Positions 51,613 through 60,768 of a DNA stretch of 64,000 nt are shown in pieces. Numbering within the stretch: position 1 is the first letter of the stretch; each line of letters starts with the position of its first letter. The notes beneath the pieces are model-generated. The model saw only the letters and a program-made list of their open reading frames with translations. It searched no databases and was not told where the DNA came from. The stretch is from an uncultured Alphaproteobacteria bacterium. GTDB taxonomy: Bacteria; Pseudomonadota; Alphaproteobacteria; Caulobacterales; Caulobacteraceae. Location of the stretch: positions 26,911-90,910 of the forward strand of contig CALETE010000059.1 of NCBI GenBank assembly GCA_937920085.1, read 5' to 3'. The translations under genes were made by a program, and so were the position numbers.

Positions 51613-52464
51613 ATGGCTATTGGCGTCTTTGATTCCGGAATTGGCGGTCTGACCGTCCATCGCAAGCTGGTGGATCGTTTGCCTGATGCCAATCTCATCT
51701 ATCTGGCGGACCAGGCCAATACCCCCTATGGCGGCAAGGACGGTGAGGCGATCGTCGATCTGACTCGCGCCGGTTGCGAGCGGTTATTCTCAGCTGGTTG
51801 CGATCTGGTGGTTCTGGCCTGCAATACCGCCTCAGCCATCGCCCTGCGTCGCCTTCAGCAGACCTGGCTGCCGGGCTATCGCCGAGACCTTGGGCGACCG
51901 GTCAATGTTCTGGGCATTATCGTCCCCACCATTGAGGCTGCCACTGGCATGCCCTGGGAACATGAGGCAGAGCGCCGGGGAGATAAGGTCGAAAAACTCG
52001 ACATATTGGCGGTGTTTTCCACCCCCGCCACCGCACGCTCCAGGGTCTATGAAATTGAAATCGATAAGCGCCGGCAGGATGTCGCGGTATTTGTCGAACC
52101 CTGCCCCAGCCTCGCCAGCCTTATTGAAACCGGTGCCGGAGCTGTTGAGTTAGCGACCGCCGTTGACCAGCACGTGAAATCGGTGAGCGCCAGGATTGGT
52201 CGACCCCCTGATCGCGCCATATTGGGCTGTACCCACTATGAGATCATTGCCGATATGTTCCGGGCGGCCTTGCCGCCGGGGACGCCCCTGATCCACCAGC
52301 CCCAGGCCACAGCCGATGCCCTCGTGGACTATCTGGACAAGCATCCGCACTACGATGTGGGGTCGGAAGGCCGCCGTCTCTTCCTGACGACTGGCAAACC
52401 TGGGGTCCAGCACATATTGGCCGAAACCTTCTGGGGCGGCCCCTTAAGTTTCGAGCAGGCCTAG
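51613..52464 (+). CDS. murI: Glutamate racemase
   Basis: 283 residues. It makes D-glutamate for peptidoglycan with two catalytic cysteines: C70 in LACNTASAIA and C206 in LGCTHYE. IGVFDSGIGGLTV (3-15) and YLADQANTPYGGKD (30-43) are the usual N-terminal motifs. The gene is followed after four bases by oxyR, so they may be one transcript. It acts with dapF in the window on cell-wall precursors. Confidence 0.96.
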   Translation: MAIGVFDSGIGGLTVHRKLVDRLPDANLIYLADQANTPYGGKDGEAIVDLTRAGCERLFSAGCDLVVLACNTASAIALRRLQQTWLPGYRRDLGRPVNVLGIIVPTIEAATGMPWEHEAERRGDKVEKLDILAVFSTPATARSRVYEIEIDKRRQDVAVFVEPCPSLASLIETGAGAVELATAVDQHVKSVSARIGRPPDRAILGCTHYEIIADMFRAALPPGTPLIHQPQATADALVDYLDKHPHYDVGSEGRRLFLTTGKPGVQHILAETFWGGPLSFEQA

Positions 52465-52468
52465 GGTC

Positions 52469-53368
52469 ATGCTGCCGACCTTACGTCAGCTGCAATACCT
52501 GAAGCTGCTGGCTGAACACGGTGCCTTTGGTAAGGCGGCGGATGCTGCCCATGTGACTCAGCCGACGCTTTCGGCAGGTATCCAAGAGCTGGAAAAAATC
52601 CTCGGGGCGCCGGTGGTTGATCGCGCGCGCTCCGGGGTCATCCTGACGGCTGTGGGTGAAGCGGCTCTGGCCCGGGCCCACGTCATTCTCAATGAAGCCG
52701 AAGAGCTGGTTCAGTCCGCGCGCAATGCGGGCCAGCCCCTGACCGGAAGATTCCGGCTTGGGGTCATCCCCACGATTGCCCCCTTTCTCCTGCCCCGCGC
52801 CCTGCCGGTCCTGAGGGCCAAATTTCCTAGCCTGAAACTCTATCTGCGGGAGGACCTCACGCAGAGACTGATCCTCGCCCTTCGTGCGGGTCAATTGGAC
52901 GCAGCCCTCATTGCCCTGCCCTTTGACCTTACGGGTCTCGATCATGCCCATGTCTCTGACGATGAGCTCATGGCCGCCCTGCCCGCCAATCACCGGTTGA
53001 CCGCCCTGTCTGAGATGTCGGCAGCAGCCCTGGAGGGCGAAGACCTGATCCTGTTGGAGGATGGTCATTGTCTGCGCGATCACGCCCTGGCCGCCTGTGG
53101 CTTGAGACCGCCAAGGGCAACCGGCGATGACGAGGCCTTTGCCGCCACCTCCTTGCCGACCCTGGTTCAGATGGTGGGCTCAGGGCTTGGGGTCAGCTTT
53201 CTGCCCGCCATGTCGCTGACCGCGGGCCTGGTGGACAGTGCGCCGGTGACCATTCGCCCCCTGGGGTCTGAGCATCCCAGCCGAGAAATCGTCGTCGCAT
53301 GGCGTCAGGGCTCTAGCCGAGGTCCAGAGGGTCGACTCTTGGCCCAGGTCCTGCAAGCCCTTCCTTAG
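52469..53368 (+). CDS. oxyR: Hydrogen peroxide-sensing regulator OxyR
   Basis: 299 residues. LysR-type winged helix (RQLQYLKLLAEHGAFGKAADAAHVTQPTLSAGIQELE, 6-42) and an effector domain holding the redox pair C201 and C210 in EDGHCLRDHALAACGL, with the same spacing as C199/C208 of E. coli OxyR. Oxidation would form the disulphide and activate peroxide-defence genes. No catalase or peroxidase gene lies beside it. It is four bases behind murI, an unusual partner. Confidence 0.92.
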   Translation: MLPTLRQLQYLKLLAEHGAFGKAADAAHVTQPTLSAGIQELEKILGAPVVDRARSGVILTAVGEAALARAHVILNEAEELVQSARNAGQPLTGRFRLGVIPTIAPFLLPRALPVLRAKFPSLKLYLREDLTQRLILALRAGQLDAALIALPFDLTGLDHAHVSDDELMAALPANHRLTALSEMSAAALEGEDLILLEDGHCLRDHALAACGLRPPRATGDDEAFAATSLPTLVQMVGSGLGVSFLPAMSLTAGLVDSAPVTIRPLGSEHPSREIVVAWRQGSSRGPEGRLLAQVLQALP

Positions 53369-53397
53369 GGTGCCGCCTCGGGCAAGCTCGCGCTCGG

Positions 53398-55461
53398 CTA
53401 ATCCATCAATTTTTGAGCCAGATAGACATAATGTCTGGCCCAACGGCGGGCGTTTAGCTCCGGGTCAGCGTCATTGGCGTGACCGCCAAAGGTCTGCTCA
53501 TAATAGAGGTAGGGTATGCCCATGGCCTGTAGTTTGGCGGCGAACTTGCGGGCGTGACCAGGATGAACCCGATCGTCCCGGGTATTGGTGGTGATGTAGG
53601 CCTCAGGGTAGGGCACCCCGGCTTTTAGGTTCTGGTAGCCGGAATAGGCGCCGATAAAGGCTGCATCGGAGGGTACATCGGGGTCACCATACTCAGCGAT
53701 CCACGACGATCCCGCCGACAGCTTGTGATATCGCAACATGTCGATCAGCGGGCTCTCCACCACCACGGCAGTCCACAGTTCAGGATGCTGGGTCATGGAG
53801 ACGGTGGTCAGTACGCCGCCGTTAGACCGGCCATAGATTCCCAAACGACGGGGGGACGTCAGCCCCCTAGCTGTCATGTCCCTGGCCACAGCGGCAAAGT
53901 CATCGAAAGCCAGTTGGCGTTTTTCCCGCAAAACCGCCTCATGCCAGGCGGGTCCAAATTCGCCGCCGCCGCGGATATTGGCGATGACATAGGCGCCGCC
54001 GCGCTCTAGCCAGATCTTGCCCATTTCCGGCAGATAGATCGGCGGCTTGGAGAGCTCGAAGCCGCCATATCCATACATGAGGGTGGGGGTGGAGCCGTCC
54101 ATCTTGGCGGCCTTGGGTCGGACAATGAAATAGGGAATTTTCACCCCGTCAGATGAGGTCGCCCAATACTGCTCAACCATGTCCTTTGATACATCGAATT
54201 GCGGCGGTAGGTCCTTGAGCTTGGCCGTCATGCCCGTAGCCCCATCGGCCAGCCACAGGCTCGGCGGGTCGAGGAAACCTTCGGCAGAGACGAAGATCAG
54301 GTCATCGCTCTCCCCAAGGGACCTAATTTGGAAACTCGAGTCCTTGGGCAGGTTCAGGGTTTCACCGACCCAATGTCCCCGCGCCAGATCAAAAACCTCA
54401 ACCCGGCCCTTCACCTCGTCGAGGAGGTTGACCACCACCTTGCCGGCCGTAACGTCCACGGATTGGATGGCTTGCCTGGGCCCGGGCTGGAAAATGATCT
54501 CAGGGGTAGGACCAAGGTCTGCCAGTTTGTAGGCGATGACCGACCCTGCACCCGCACCCTGCCAATCCTCCTTCAGGGTGAAGACCAGGCGACCATTCAC
54601 ATAGCCCTCAAATTGGGACTTCAGCGGCAGGGGGATCCGGACCTGCTTCCCATCCCTCAGCAGGTAGAATTCGGTTTTGAAATAGACCACTTCCCGTCGC
54701 AGGACGATGCCGTCGACCTGGCTCGTCTTGCCCCTCAGGACCGCAAAACTCACGCCAATGTCCGATGGCTGAGCCCGGAAAATCTCTGTGGCAACCCCCT
54801 TGCGGGTTACAGTCTTGATGGCCAGGGGATAGCCCGAGGTGGAGACATCGGCGGGGGTCCAAGCGCGGGCCGCGATCAGGGTATCGGCGTCGAGCCAGTC
54901 ATTGGTCTGCTTGCTGGCAGGTGCGGTGAATCCGCCTTCGACAAAGCGCCGGGTAATGGTGTTGAATTCACGGATCTCAACAGCGTCAGTGCCTCCGTCG
55001 GAGAGCCTAACCAGACAGATCGCGTTATCAGGCTGGCGGCAGGTCGCTCCCTTCCAGACCCAGTTTCGGCCTTCAGCCTTTGACAGGGCGTCCAGGTCCA
55101 GCAGGGTCTCCCACTCTGGCGCCTTGGCGCGGAAGGATGCCAGGGACGCATGACGCCAAATGCCGTGGACGTGATCGCCATCCTGCCAGAAGTTATCGAC
55201 GCCACCGGCTCGAAAGTCGGGCCAAGGAATACGATCTGCGGAAGTGAAGATGGCCCTGGCCTGCGCATGGAAGGGCTCATAGCGCGGATCTGATTCCAGG
55301 CGCTTTGCAGTCTTGGCATTTTCAGCGGCCACCCAGGCCATGGAACTGGGCGACTCGATGTCTTCCAGGCTTAGGAAGGGGTCGCTCTGTTGGGCAAGGA
55401 CGCCAGGTGCGGAGACGACCAAGCTGCCCGCGCAGGCCAGTGCCAAAAGGGATCTTTTCAT
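53398..55461 (-). CDS. Prolyl oligopeptidase family serine peptidase (S9), exported
   Basis: 687 residues from the ATG at 55461, starting with a Sec signal (MKRSLLALACAGSLVVSA, cleavage after VLAQ region). A longer frame to 55512 lacks the signal context. The N-terminal two thirds form the beta propeller, and the C-terminal alpha/beta hydrolase has YGYGGFELSKPP, the nucleophile S546 in GIYGRSNGGVLTT, the Asp in NTRDDRVHPGHA and the His in FGGHANDAD. It cleaves short peptides after proline. It is probably periplasmic, and S9A versus related subfamilies is not certain. Confidence 0.9.
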   Translation of the reverse strand: MKRSLLALACAGSLVVSAPGVLAQQSDPFLSLEDIESPSSMAWVAAENAKTAKRLESDPRYEPFHAQARAIFTSADRIPWPDFRAGGVDNFWQDGDHVHGIWRHASLASFRAKAPEWETLLDLDALSKAEGRNWVWKGATCRQPDNAICLVRLSDGGTDAVEIREFNTITRRFVEGGFTAPASKQTNDWLDADTLIAARAWTPADVSTSGYPLAIKTVTRKGVATEIFRAQPSDIGVSFAVLRGKTSQVDGIVLRREVVYFKTEFYLLRDGKQVRIPLPLKSQFEGYVNGRLVFTLKEDWQGAGAGSVIAYKLADLGPTPEIIFQPGPRQAIQSVDVTAGKVVVNLLDEVKGRVEVFDLARGHWVGETLNLPKDSSFQIRSLGESDDLIFVSAEGFLDPPSLWLADGATGMTAKLKDLPPQFDVSKDMVEQYWATSSDGVKIPYFIVRPKAAKMDGSTPTLMYGYGGFELSKPPIYLPEMGKIWLERGGAYVIANIRGGGEFGPAWHEAVLREKRQLAFDDFAAVARDMTARGLTSPRRLGIYGRSNGGVLTTVSMTQHPELWTAVVVESPLIDMLRYHKLSAGSSWIAEYGDPDVPSDAAFIGAYSGYQNLKAGVPYPEAYITTNTRDDRVHPGHARKFAAKLQAMGIPYLYYEQTFGGHANDADPELNARRWARHYVYLAQKLMD

Positions 55462-55541
55462 GATCGAACCAAACGCCACCCGAAGTGAAATATTCCGTCT
55501 AAGGTGATCCATGAAGATTTCTCACCTATAAACGCCAAACC

Positions 55542-56369
55542 ATGAGCCGTCCGTTTCTGAAAATGAATGGGCTCGGCAACGACTTTGTCGTGGTCGAGGC
55601 CCGCGCCCTGCCCTTTGAGCCAAGGGCTGATCAGGTGCGAAATATTGCGCGCCGCGAGGGTGGGATTGGTTGTGACCAGCTGATTTCCATAGCCTCTGGG
55701 GCGGGAGATATTCCTTTGGTCCGCTTCTGGAATGCCGATGGCGAAGAAGTCGGGGCCTGCGGTAACGGATCCCGCTGCGCGGCCTGGCTGCTCATGCAGG
55801 AAGCGGGCATCGATCACGTGGCCTTTGATACCCAAGGCGGTCGGCTATTTGCGCGCTCAGCAGGCGATCATCTTGTCAGTGTCGATATGGGCCCGCCCCG
55901 ACTGAGTTGGGATCAAATTCCATTGGCAGAGCCCATGGACACCCGCGGCATTGAACTCCAGGTCGGCCCCATAGACGCCCCCCTGCTGCATACGCCGGGC
56001 TGTGTTTCCATGGGCAATCCCCATGTGGTGTTCTTCGTTCCCGACATTGACACTGCGCCGGTCCGTGAGGTCGGCCCACTGATTGAACACCACCTGCTGT
56101 TCCCCGAAGGCGTCAATGTCGGCTTTGCCGAGATCAGGGCCCGGGATCACATTCGTCTCCGGGTTTGGGAGCGTGGGGCGGGTCTGACCAAGGCCTGCGG
56201 GACTGGGGCATGCGCGGCCCTGGTCGCCGCCGCCCGCCGGGGGCTTACAGACCGCAAGGCGACCTTGGAATTGGACGGGGGCGATCTGGTGATTGACTGG
56301 CGGGAGTCCGATGACCACGTGATCATGACCGGCCCTGTGGCCATCGAATTCGAGGGTCAGCTGCCATGA
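55542..56369 (+). CDS. dapF: Diaminopimelate epimerase
   Basis: 275 residues. It converts LL- to meso-diaminopimelate with two cysteines: C73 in EEVGACGNGSRCA and C219 in KACGTGACA. FLKMNGLGNDFVVVEAR at the start and MGNPHVVFFV in the middle are family blocks. Its stop overlaps the mtaB ATG by four bases. It supplies peptidoglycan and lysine, downstream of asd at 34-35 kb. Confidence 0.97.
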   Translation: MSRPFLKMNGLGNDFVVVEARALPFEPRADQVRNIARREGGIGCDQLISIASGAGDIPLVRFWNADGEEVGACGNGSRCAAWLLMQEAGIDHVAFDTQGGRLFARSAGDHLVSVDMGPPRLSWDQIPLAEPMDTRGIELQVGPIDAPLLHTPGCVSMGNPHVVFFVPDIDTAPVREVGPLIEHHLLFPEGVNVGFAEIRARDHIRLRVWERGAGLTKACGTGACAALVAAARRGLTDRKATLELDGGDLVIDWRESDDHVIMTGPVAIEFEGQLP

Positions 56370-57616
56370 CAGCCAGGGTCGATATTGTCACCTTCGGCTG
56401 CCGGCTCAATGCCTATGAGAGTGAGGTCATCCGCGCCCGTGCCGCCGAGGATGGCCTTGAAAACGCGGTGGTCTTCAACACCTGCGCTGTGACGGCGGAG
56501 GCCGTTCGTCAGGCGCGTCAGGCCATTCGCAAGGCACGGCGGGAACGCCCGGACGCCCGCTTGATTGTCACCGGCTGCGCGGCGCAAATCGATCCGGGGG
56601 CGTTTGCGGCCATGGCCGAGGTCGATCTTGTCTTGGGTAATATGGAAAAGGCGGCGAAGGGCTCCTATGCCGTCACAGCCCCCGAAGGTCGGGTCCGGGT
56701 CAATGACATTATGAGCGTGCGGGAAACCGCCGGTCATCTGATCGATGGGCTCAAGGACCGCGCCCGGGCCTATGTGGAAGTTCAGAATGGCTGCGACCAT
56801 CGCTGCACCTTCTGCATCATCCCCTTCGGACGGGGCAATTCCCGGTCGGCCCCAGCGGGGGAAGTGGTGGATCAAATCCGGCGGTTGAGCGCCCAGGGCT
56901 ATCGCGAGGTTGTTCTCACCGGGGTCGATGTGACCAGCTGGGGTGCAGACCTTCCTGGTCAACCCACCCTGGGTCAGCTTGTGGCCCGGATTCTGAAGCT
57001 GGTGCCCGACCTGCCCCGCCTACGCCTATCCTCCATAGACGCCGCCGAGATCGACCCTGATCTCATGGCCTGCCTGGCCAGCGAGCCGCGGCTAATGCCC
57101 TATTTGCATCTGTCCCTCCAGGCCGGGGACGACATGATCCTCAAGCGGATGAAGCGGCGTCACAGCCGCGCCGACGCCCTGAAACTGATTTCCGAAGTGC
57201 GCGCCGTCAGGCCAGACGTCGCCTTCGGTGCGGACGTCATTGCCGGGTTTCCAACCGAGACTGAGGACATGTTCCGCAATACCCTCTCCCTGGTCGATGA
57301 GGCGGGTTTGTCCTTCCTGCACGTGTTTCCTTATAGCCCCCGGCCCGGAACCCCTGCGGCCCGCATGCCGCCGGTGCCGCGCGCCGAGGTCAAGGATCGA
57401 GCCGCCCGCCTTCGGGCAGCTGGTGAGGCCGCATTGGTCCGCCATCTTCAGGGCCTCGTGGGCCAGACAGTTACGGGTCTTGTGGAGCGCGGTGGGGTCG
57501 CCCGGGGCGAAGACTTCACCGAAATCGCCTTTGAAGGGGCGGGCGAAATCGGCTCCATTATCGGCCTTCGGGTCGTGGGCTATTCCGGATCTCGCGCTGT
57601 GGCGGTTGCAGTTTGA
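56366..57616 (+). CDS. mtaB: tRNA t6A37 methylthiotransferase MtaB
   Basis: 416 residues. A radical SAM enzyme adding a methylthio group to t6A37 of tRNA. The N-terminal domain has the cluster cysteines C12, C40 and C71 (TFGCRLN, NTCAVT, TGCAAQ). The radical SAM site is C143-x3-C147-x2-C150 in QNGCDHRCTFCIIPFGRG, and GADVIAGFPTETEDMF and HVFPYSPRPGTPA follow. It is coupled to dapF. Its last 37 bases overlap the end of the TRIC channel gene on the opposite strand. Confidence 0.95.
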   Translation: MTARVDIVTFGCRLNAYESEVIRARAAEDGLENAVVFNTCAVTAEAVRQARQAIRKARRERPDARLIVTGCAAQIDPGAFAAMAEVDLVLGNMEKAAKGSYAVTAPEGRVRVNDIMSVRETAGHLIDGLKDRARAYVEVQNGCDHRCTFCIIPFGRGNSRSAPAGEVVDQIRRLSAQGYREVVLTGVDVTSWGADLPGQPTLGQLVARILKLVPDLPRLRLSSIDAAEIDPDLMACLASEPRLMPYLHLSLQAGDDMILKRMKRRHSRADALKLISEVRAVRPDVAFGADVIAGFPTETEDMFRNTLSLVDEAGLSFLHVFPYSPRPGTPAARMPPVPRAEVKDRAARLRAAGEAALVRHLQGLVGQTVTGLVERGGVARGEDFTEIAFEGAGEIGSIIGLRVVGYSGSRAVAVAV

Positions 57617-58251
57617 TCGGCCTGGGTCTCGCCACGACCCGGATAGCCGGGCAGGGACCAGTTCCATAAGAGCCCGCCAGCCCGCACGCCAAAGCCCACG
57701 AGAAAGCCTGCTGCCCCCGCGGCCAAGCCCGGTAAGCCCGCCCACTGCAGGGCCACAAAGGTCGTCGCCCCGAGACCCGCGCAGGTCACATAGATTTCCC
57801 GTCGCAACAGGACGGAGGGCTCATGCGCCAGGACATCGCGGATGACCCCACCGAAACAGGCGGTCAAGACCCCCATAACCATGGCTGACACGGGCGGTGC
57901 ACCCAGGGTGCCGGCCTTTGCGGCACCAATCACCGCATAGGCACCAAGCCCTAAGGCGTCGAGCCAGAGCAGGACCCGCAGCCGCCCCTGGCCTGGGCCA
58001 ACAAACCAAACCAGTACTGCGGCCAGACCACAGGCCACCAGATAGGTCGGTCTCTGCACCCAGAAGACGGGTGCCCCTAACAGAAGATCCCGAAGGGTCC
58101 CTCCGCCAACCCCGGTGACGGCGGAAAAAAACGCGAAGGTGACAATGTCATGCTTGCGCCGGGCTGCGGCCAGGGCCCCAGTGGCCCCGAACACGGCGAC
58201 GGCGGCATAGTCCAGGGCAATCACGGCGGAGGCGATAGAGACCATAGACAT
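57580..58251 (-). CDS. Trimeric intracellular cation (TRIC) channel family membrane protein (UPF0126)
   Basis: 223 residues, with two repeats of three membrane helices plus a seventh. Each repeat carries the TRIC/YicG glycine motif: VTGVGGGTLRDLLLG (about 45-59) and LTACFGGVIRDVLAHE (about 128-143). Bacterial members conduct monovalent cations such as K+ in structural work, and glycine transport has also been proposed. The soluble tail (GRGETQADQTATATARDPE) is short. It overlaps the 3' end of mtaB by 37 bases. Confidence 0.92.
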   Translation of the reverse strand: MSMVSIASAVIALDYAAVAVFGATGALAAARRKHDIVTFAFFSAVTGVGGGTLRDLLLGAPVFWVQRPTYLVACGLAAVLVWFVGPGQGRLRVLLWLDALGLGAYAVIGAAKAGTLGAPPVSAMVMGVLTACFGGVIRDVLAHEPSVLLRREIYVTCAGLGATTFVALQWAGLPGLAAGAAGFLVGFGVRAGGLLWNWSLPGYPGRGETQADQTATATARDPE

Positions 58252-58340
58252 CCCCTAACGCGGATGCCTTTGCGCCGCCAGTCTGCGGGGTGGGTCTCAA
58301 AGGCTGGTCTGCCTGTTGCAGATACTCTAGAAGCGGCCCT

Positions 58341-59276
58341 ATGACTGAACCCAAGATCGGATGGTTGCAGCGCTTGGCAGGCGGGCTTTCGCGCTCGTCC
58401 AAGGCCTTGACCGAACAGGTGGCCGCCACCTTCACCAAACAGCCTTTGGATCAAGCCAAGCTCGATGAGCTGGAAGAAATGCTGATCGAGGCGGATCTGG
58501 GCCCCTATTCGGCAGCGCGCATTACCAAGGCCTTTTCAGACGCCAAGTTTGGCAAATCCGTCGACGAGCAAGAGATCAATGAAGCCCTGGCAGCCGCCAT
58601 CGGCGATGAGCTCAGCACCCGCCAGGGTCACTTCGATCCCCTGACCGGTCCTAGGCCCTATGTGGTGCTGTTTATTGGGGTTAATGGCTCGGGCAAGACC
58701 ACGACCCTCGGCAAGATCGCCGCCGACCTGACCGGCAGGGGTGCCAAGGTGCTGGTGGTGGCTGGAGACACCTTCCGGGCTGCGGCGGTTGAGCAACTCA
58801 AGGTCTGGGCAGAACGGTCCGGTGCGGCCTTTATCAGTCGCCCGCCCAATTCCGACGCGGCGGGTCTGGCTTTTGACGCCCTCGAAAAGGCTAAGGCCGA
58901 GGGCTTCGATGTGGTCCTGATCGACACGGCGGGCCGCCTTCAGAACAAGCAGGGTCTGATGGATGAGCTGCTGAAGGTTATTCGTGTGATCAAAAAGGTC
59001 GATCCAGACGCCCCCCACGAGACCCTTCTGGTCCTCGACGCCACGGTGGGCCGCAATGCCCTGGCCCAGGAAAACATCTTCGGCAATCAGATCGGCGTTT
59101 CGGGCATTGTCATGACCAAGCTGGACGGTACGGCCCGAGGCGGGGTCCTGGTGCCTGTGGCTCAGGCGTCTGACAGCCCCATCAAGCTGATCGGGGTTGG
59201 TGAGGGAATTGAGGACCTTCAGCCCTTCGACGCCCGTGCCTTTGCCCGCTCTCTTGTTGGCCTGGAGGCCAAATGA
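58341..59276 (+). CDS. ftsY: Signal recognition particle receptor FtsY
   Basis: 311 residues from the ATG at 58341 (MTEPKIGWLQRLAGGL). An upstream GTG or ATG in frame adds 17 residues without similarity. The acidic A domain of E. coli FtsY is absent, as often in alphaproteobacteria. NG domain motifs: GVNGSGKTTTLGK, GDTFRAAAVEQL, DTAGRLQNKQGLM, TKLDGTARGG and GVGEGIEDLQPFD. It receives SRP-ribosome complexes at the membrane, partnering Ffh (47.6-49.1 kb). It overlaps yciB by four bases (ATGA). Confidence 0.96.
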   Translation: MTEPKIGWLQRLAGGLSRSSKALTEQVAATFTKQPLDQAKLDELEEMLIEADLGPYSAARITKAFSDAKFGKSVDEQEINEALAAAIGDELSTRQGHFDPLTGPRPYVVLFIGVNGSGKTTTLGKIAADLTGRGAKVLVVAGDTFRAAAVEQLKVWAERSGAAFISRPPNSDAAGLAFDALEKAKAEGFDVVLIDTAGRLQNKQGLMDELLKVIRVIKKVDPDAPHETLLVLDATVGRNALAQENIFGNQIGVSGIVMTKLDGTARGGVLVPVAQASDSPIKLIGVGEGIEDLQPFDARAFARSLVGLEAK

Positions 59277-59857
59277 CCCTGTCGCCAAATGCCCGCAAAT
59301 GGATCCGTGCTGTGGTCGACTATGGCGGCCTTGTCGCCTGGATGGCAGCCTATTTCCTCGGAGGGCGTAATCTCGTCAACGCCACCTGGGCCTTGGTTGG
59401 CGGTTCCCTCTTAGGTTTGGCCCTGGGACTGATCTTTGAGCGGCGCATAGCGCCCGTCCCCTTGATCGCCGGCGCCGCAGGCCTTGTGTTTGGGGGTCTT
59501 ACCCTTTTCTTCCACGATGCCCGGTTTCTGAAGATCAAACCCACCATAATGAACCTGGTTTACGGCATCCTGCTGCTGGGCGGTCTTGCCTTGAAGAAGA
59601 CCCCACTCAAGCTTTTGCTCGGGGAGGCCTTCCCCCTCACCGATGCTGGATGGCGGATTCTCACCCTGCGATATGGCCTATTTTTTATCGCCCTGGCCGG
59701 GTTGAATGAATTCGTCTGGCGCACCCAAGCAGACTCGACCTGGGTGCTTTTCCGGTTCCCCGGCTTGATGATTTTGACGGTGCTGTTCTCCATGAGTCAG
59801 GCCCCTGTCATGATGAAACATGCCCATTCTGAAACCTCTGGCGGTACGGACGCTTAG
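59273..59857 (+). CDS. yciB: Inner-membrane protein YciB/IspA family (septation protein A)
   Basis: 194 residues with about five or six hydrophobic segments. The YciB family pattern is visible: VDYGGLVAWMAAYF near the start, a central FHDARFLKIKPTIMNLVYGILLLGG with the KPT motif, RYGLFFIALAGLNEFVWRTQ and the end. These proteins take part in cell-envelope and septum formation in Shigella and E. coli, with an unclear mechanism. The ATGA overlap with ftsY is typical in alphaproteobacteria. Confidence 0.93.
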   Translation: MTLSPNARKWIRAVVDYGGLVAWMAAYFLGGRNLVNATWALVGGSLLGLALGLIFERRIAPVPLIAGAAGLVFGGLTLFFHDARFLKIKPTIMNLVYGILLLGGLALKKTPLKLLLGEAFPLTDAGWRILTLRYGLFFIALAGLNEFVWRTQADSTWVLFRFPGLMILTVLFSMSQAPVMMKHAHSETSGGTDA

Positions 59858-59927
59858 GGGTTTTTGACTGTCTTCAAACTGACGTTTTCCGTAGTTATCT
59901 TCCGCCGCGCTGAGACGAGGGATCATC

Positions 59928-60467
59928 ATGGCCAAGGGTAAAGCGAAATCTGCAGGACCGTTGGATCGGTCCCCCAGTCATTTGCTGCACAGGACGCTGC
60001 AGGTCGCGCTTGATCTCTACGCAGAAGAATTTGGTCCAGCAGGGATTACCCAAAGGCAGTTTGCGGTCTTAGCGGCTGTAGAAAGCCGCGAAGGTTTGAC
60101 CCAGACGGAACTGGTGGGCCTAACGGGGATTGATCGGTCCACCTTGGCAGACATGGTCGCCAGAATGATCACCAAGGGCCTGCTTGAGCGGCAGAAGTCT
60201 CCAACGGACGCCCGGGCCAATAGCGTGCGGCTGACTGCTGAGGGCCGCATTGTCCTGACAGAGGCCCAGCCCAAGATGGAGGCCGTCGATACGCGTCTGC
60301 TGAAAATGCTGTCAGGGAGCAAGCGCGAGGTCTTTACGGGCTTACTCCGCGATCTGGTCGCAGCAGGAGACCCAGAGGCCCCGGTAAAGCCGAAGAAGTC
60401 CAAGGCTGAAAAAGCCGCCAAGGCCGAAAAGAAGAAGTTGAAAAAGGCGGCCCAGGCAGACGCCTAA
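59928..60467 (+). CDS. MarR-family transcriptional regulator with lysine-rich tail
   Basis: 179 residues. The winged helix is in the middle (GITQRQFAVLAAVESREGLTQTELVGLTGIDRSTLADMVARMITKGLLERQKSPTDARANSVRLTAEG, about 38-105), with the MarR wing signature DARANSVRLT. A C-terminal tail from about residue 150 (KPKKSKAEKAAKAEKKKLKKAAQ) is strongly basic and probably disordered, and may add non-specific DNA affinity. The stop overlaps that of the convergent 81-residue gene (CTAA). No target is evident. Confidence 0.92.
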   Translation: MAKGKAKSAGPLDRSPSHLLHRTLQVALDLYAEEFGPAGITQRQFAVLAAVESREGLTQTELVGLTGIDRSTLADMVARMITKGLLERQKSPTDARANSVRLTAEGRIVLTEAQPKMEAVDTRLLKMLSGSKREVFTGLLRDLVAAGDPEAPVKPKKSKAEKAAKAEKKKLKKAAQADA

Positions 60468-60709
60468 ACTCTGATGTCGAGGAAGGAGCCCGGGCGCAAA
60501 ATGCGGCTTGGTGTTTCGGTTGGCGCTGCGGTCATGACCTTCTGGACGGGTGCGGGACGGCTAGGCGGGGCCCGCTCGACGGCGGGTGTAACCGTCCCTG
60601 TCCCAGTGAGGGCGGCCTGAAAAAAGGCGCGCTGGGCTGCGCTACGTTGGGAATCGACCCGGGGCGCCGCAACTGGATTTTGAAAATTCGTCTGGATCGG
60701 CCCAGCCAT
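60464..60709 (-). CDS. Small proline-rich protein, unknown function (81 residues)
   Basis: No domain recognised. The product is rich in Pro, Ala and Thr and ends RPGSFLDIRV, a short end that I recall from unnamed alphaproteobacterial proteins, so it may be a conserved family. The ATG at 60709 has no strong ribosome-binding site. It shares stop bases with the convergent MarR gene and lies just downstream of dsbE (60769-61290) on the same strand, with 59 bases between, so it may be read from the end of the ccm operon. Confidence 0.62.
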   Translation of the reverse strand: MAGPIQTNFQNPVAAPRVDSQRSAAQRAFFQAALTGTGTVTPAVERAPPSRPAPVQKVMTAAPTETPSRILRPGSFLDIRV

Positions 60710-60768
60710 GACGCCCTCAAACGTGGTTAACCAAACATGACCATGGCGGGTTTACGGTCAAGGAAGGG

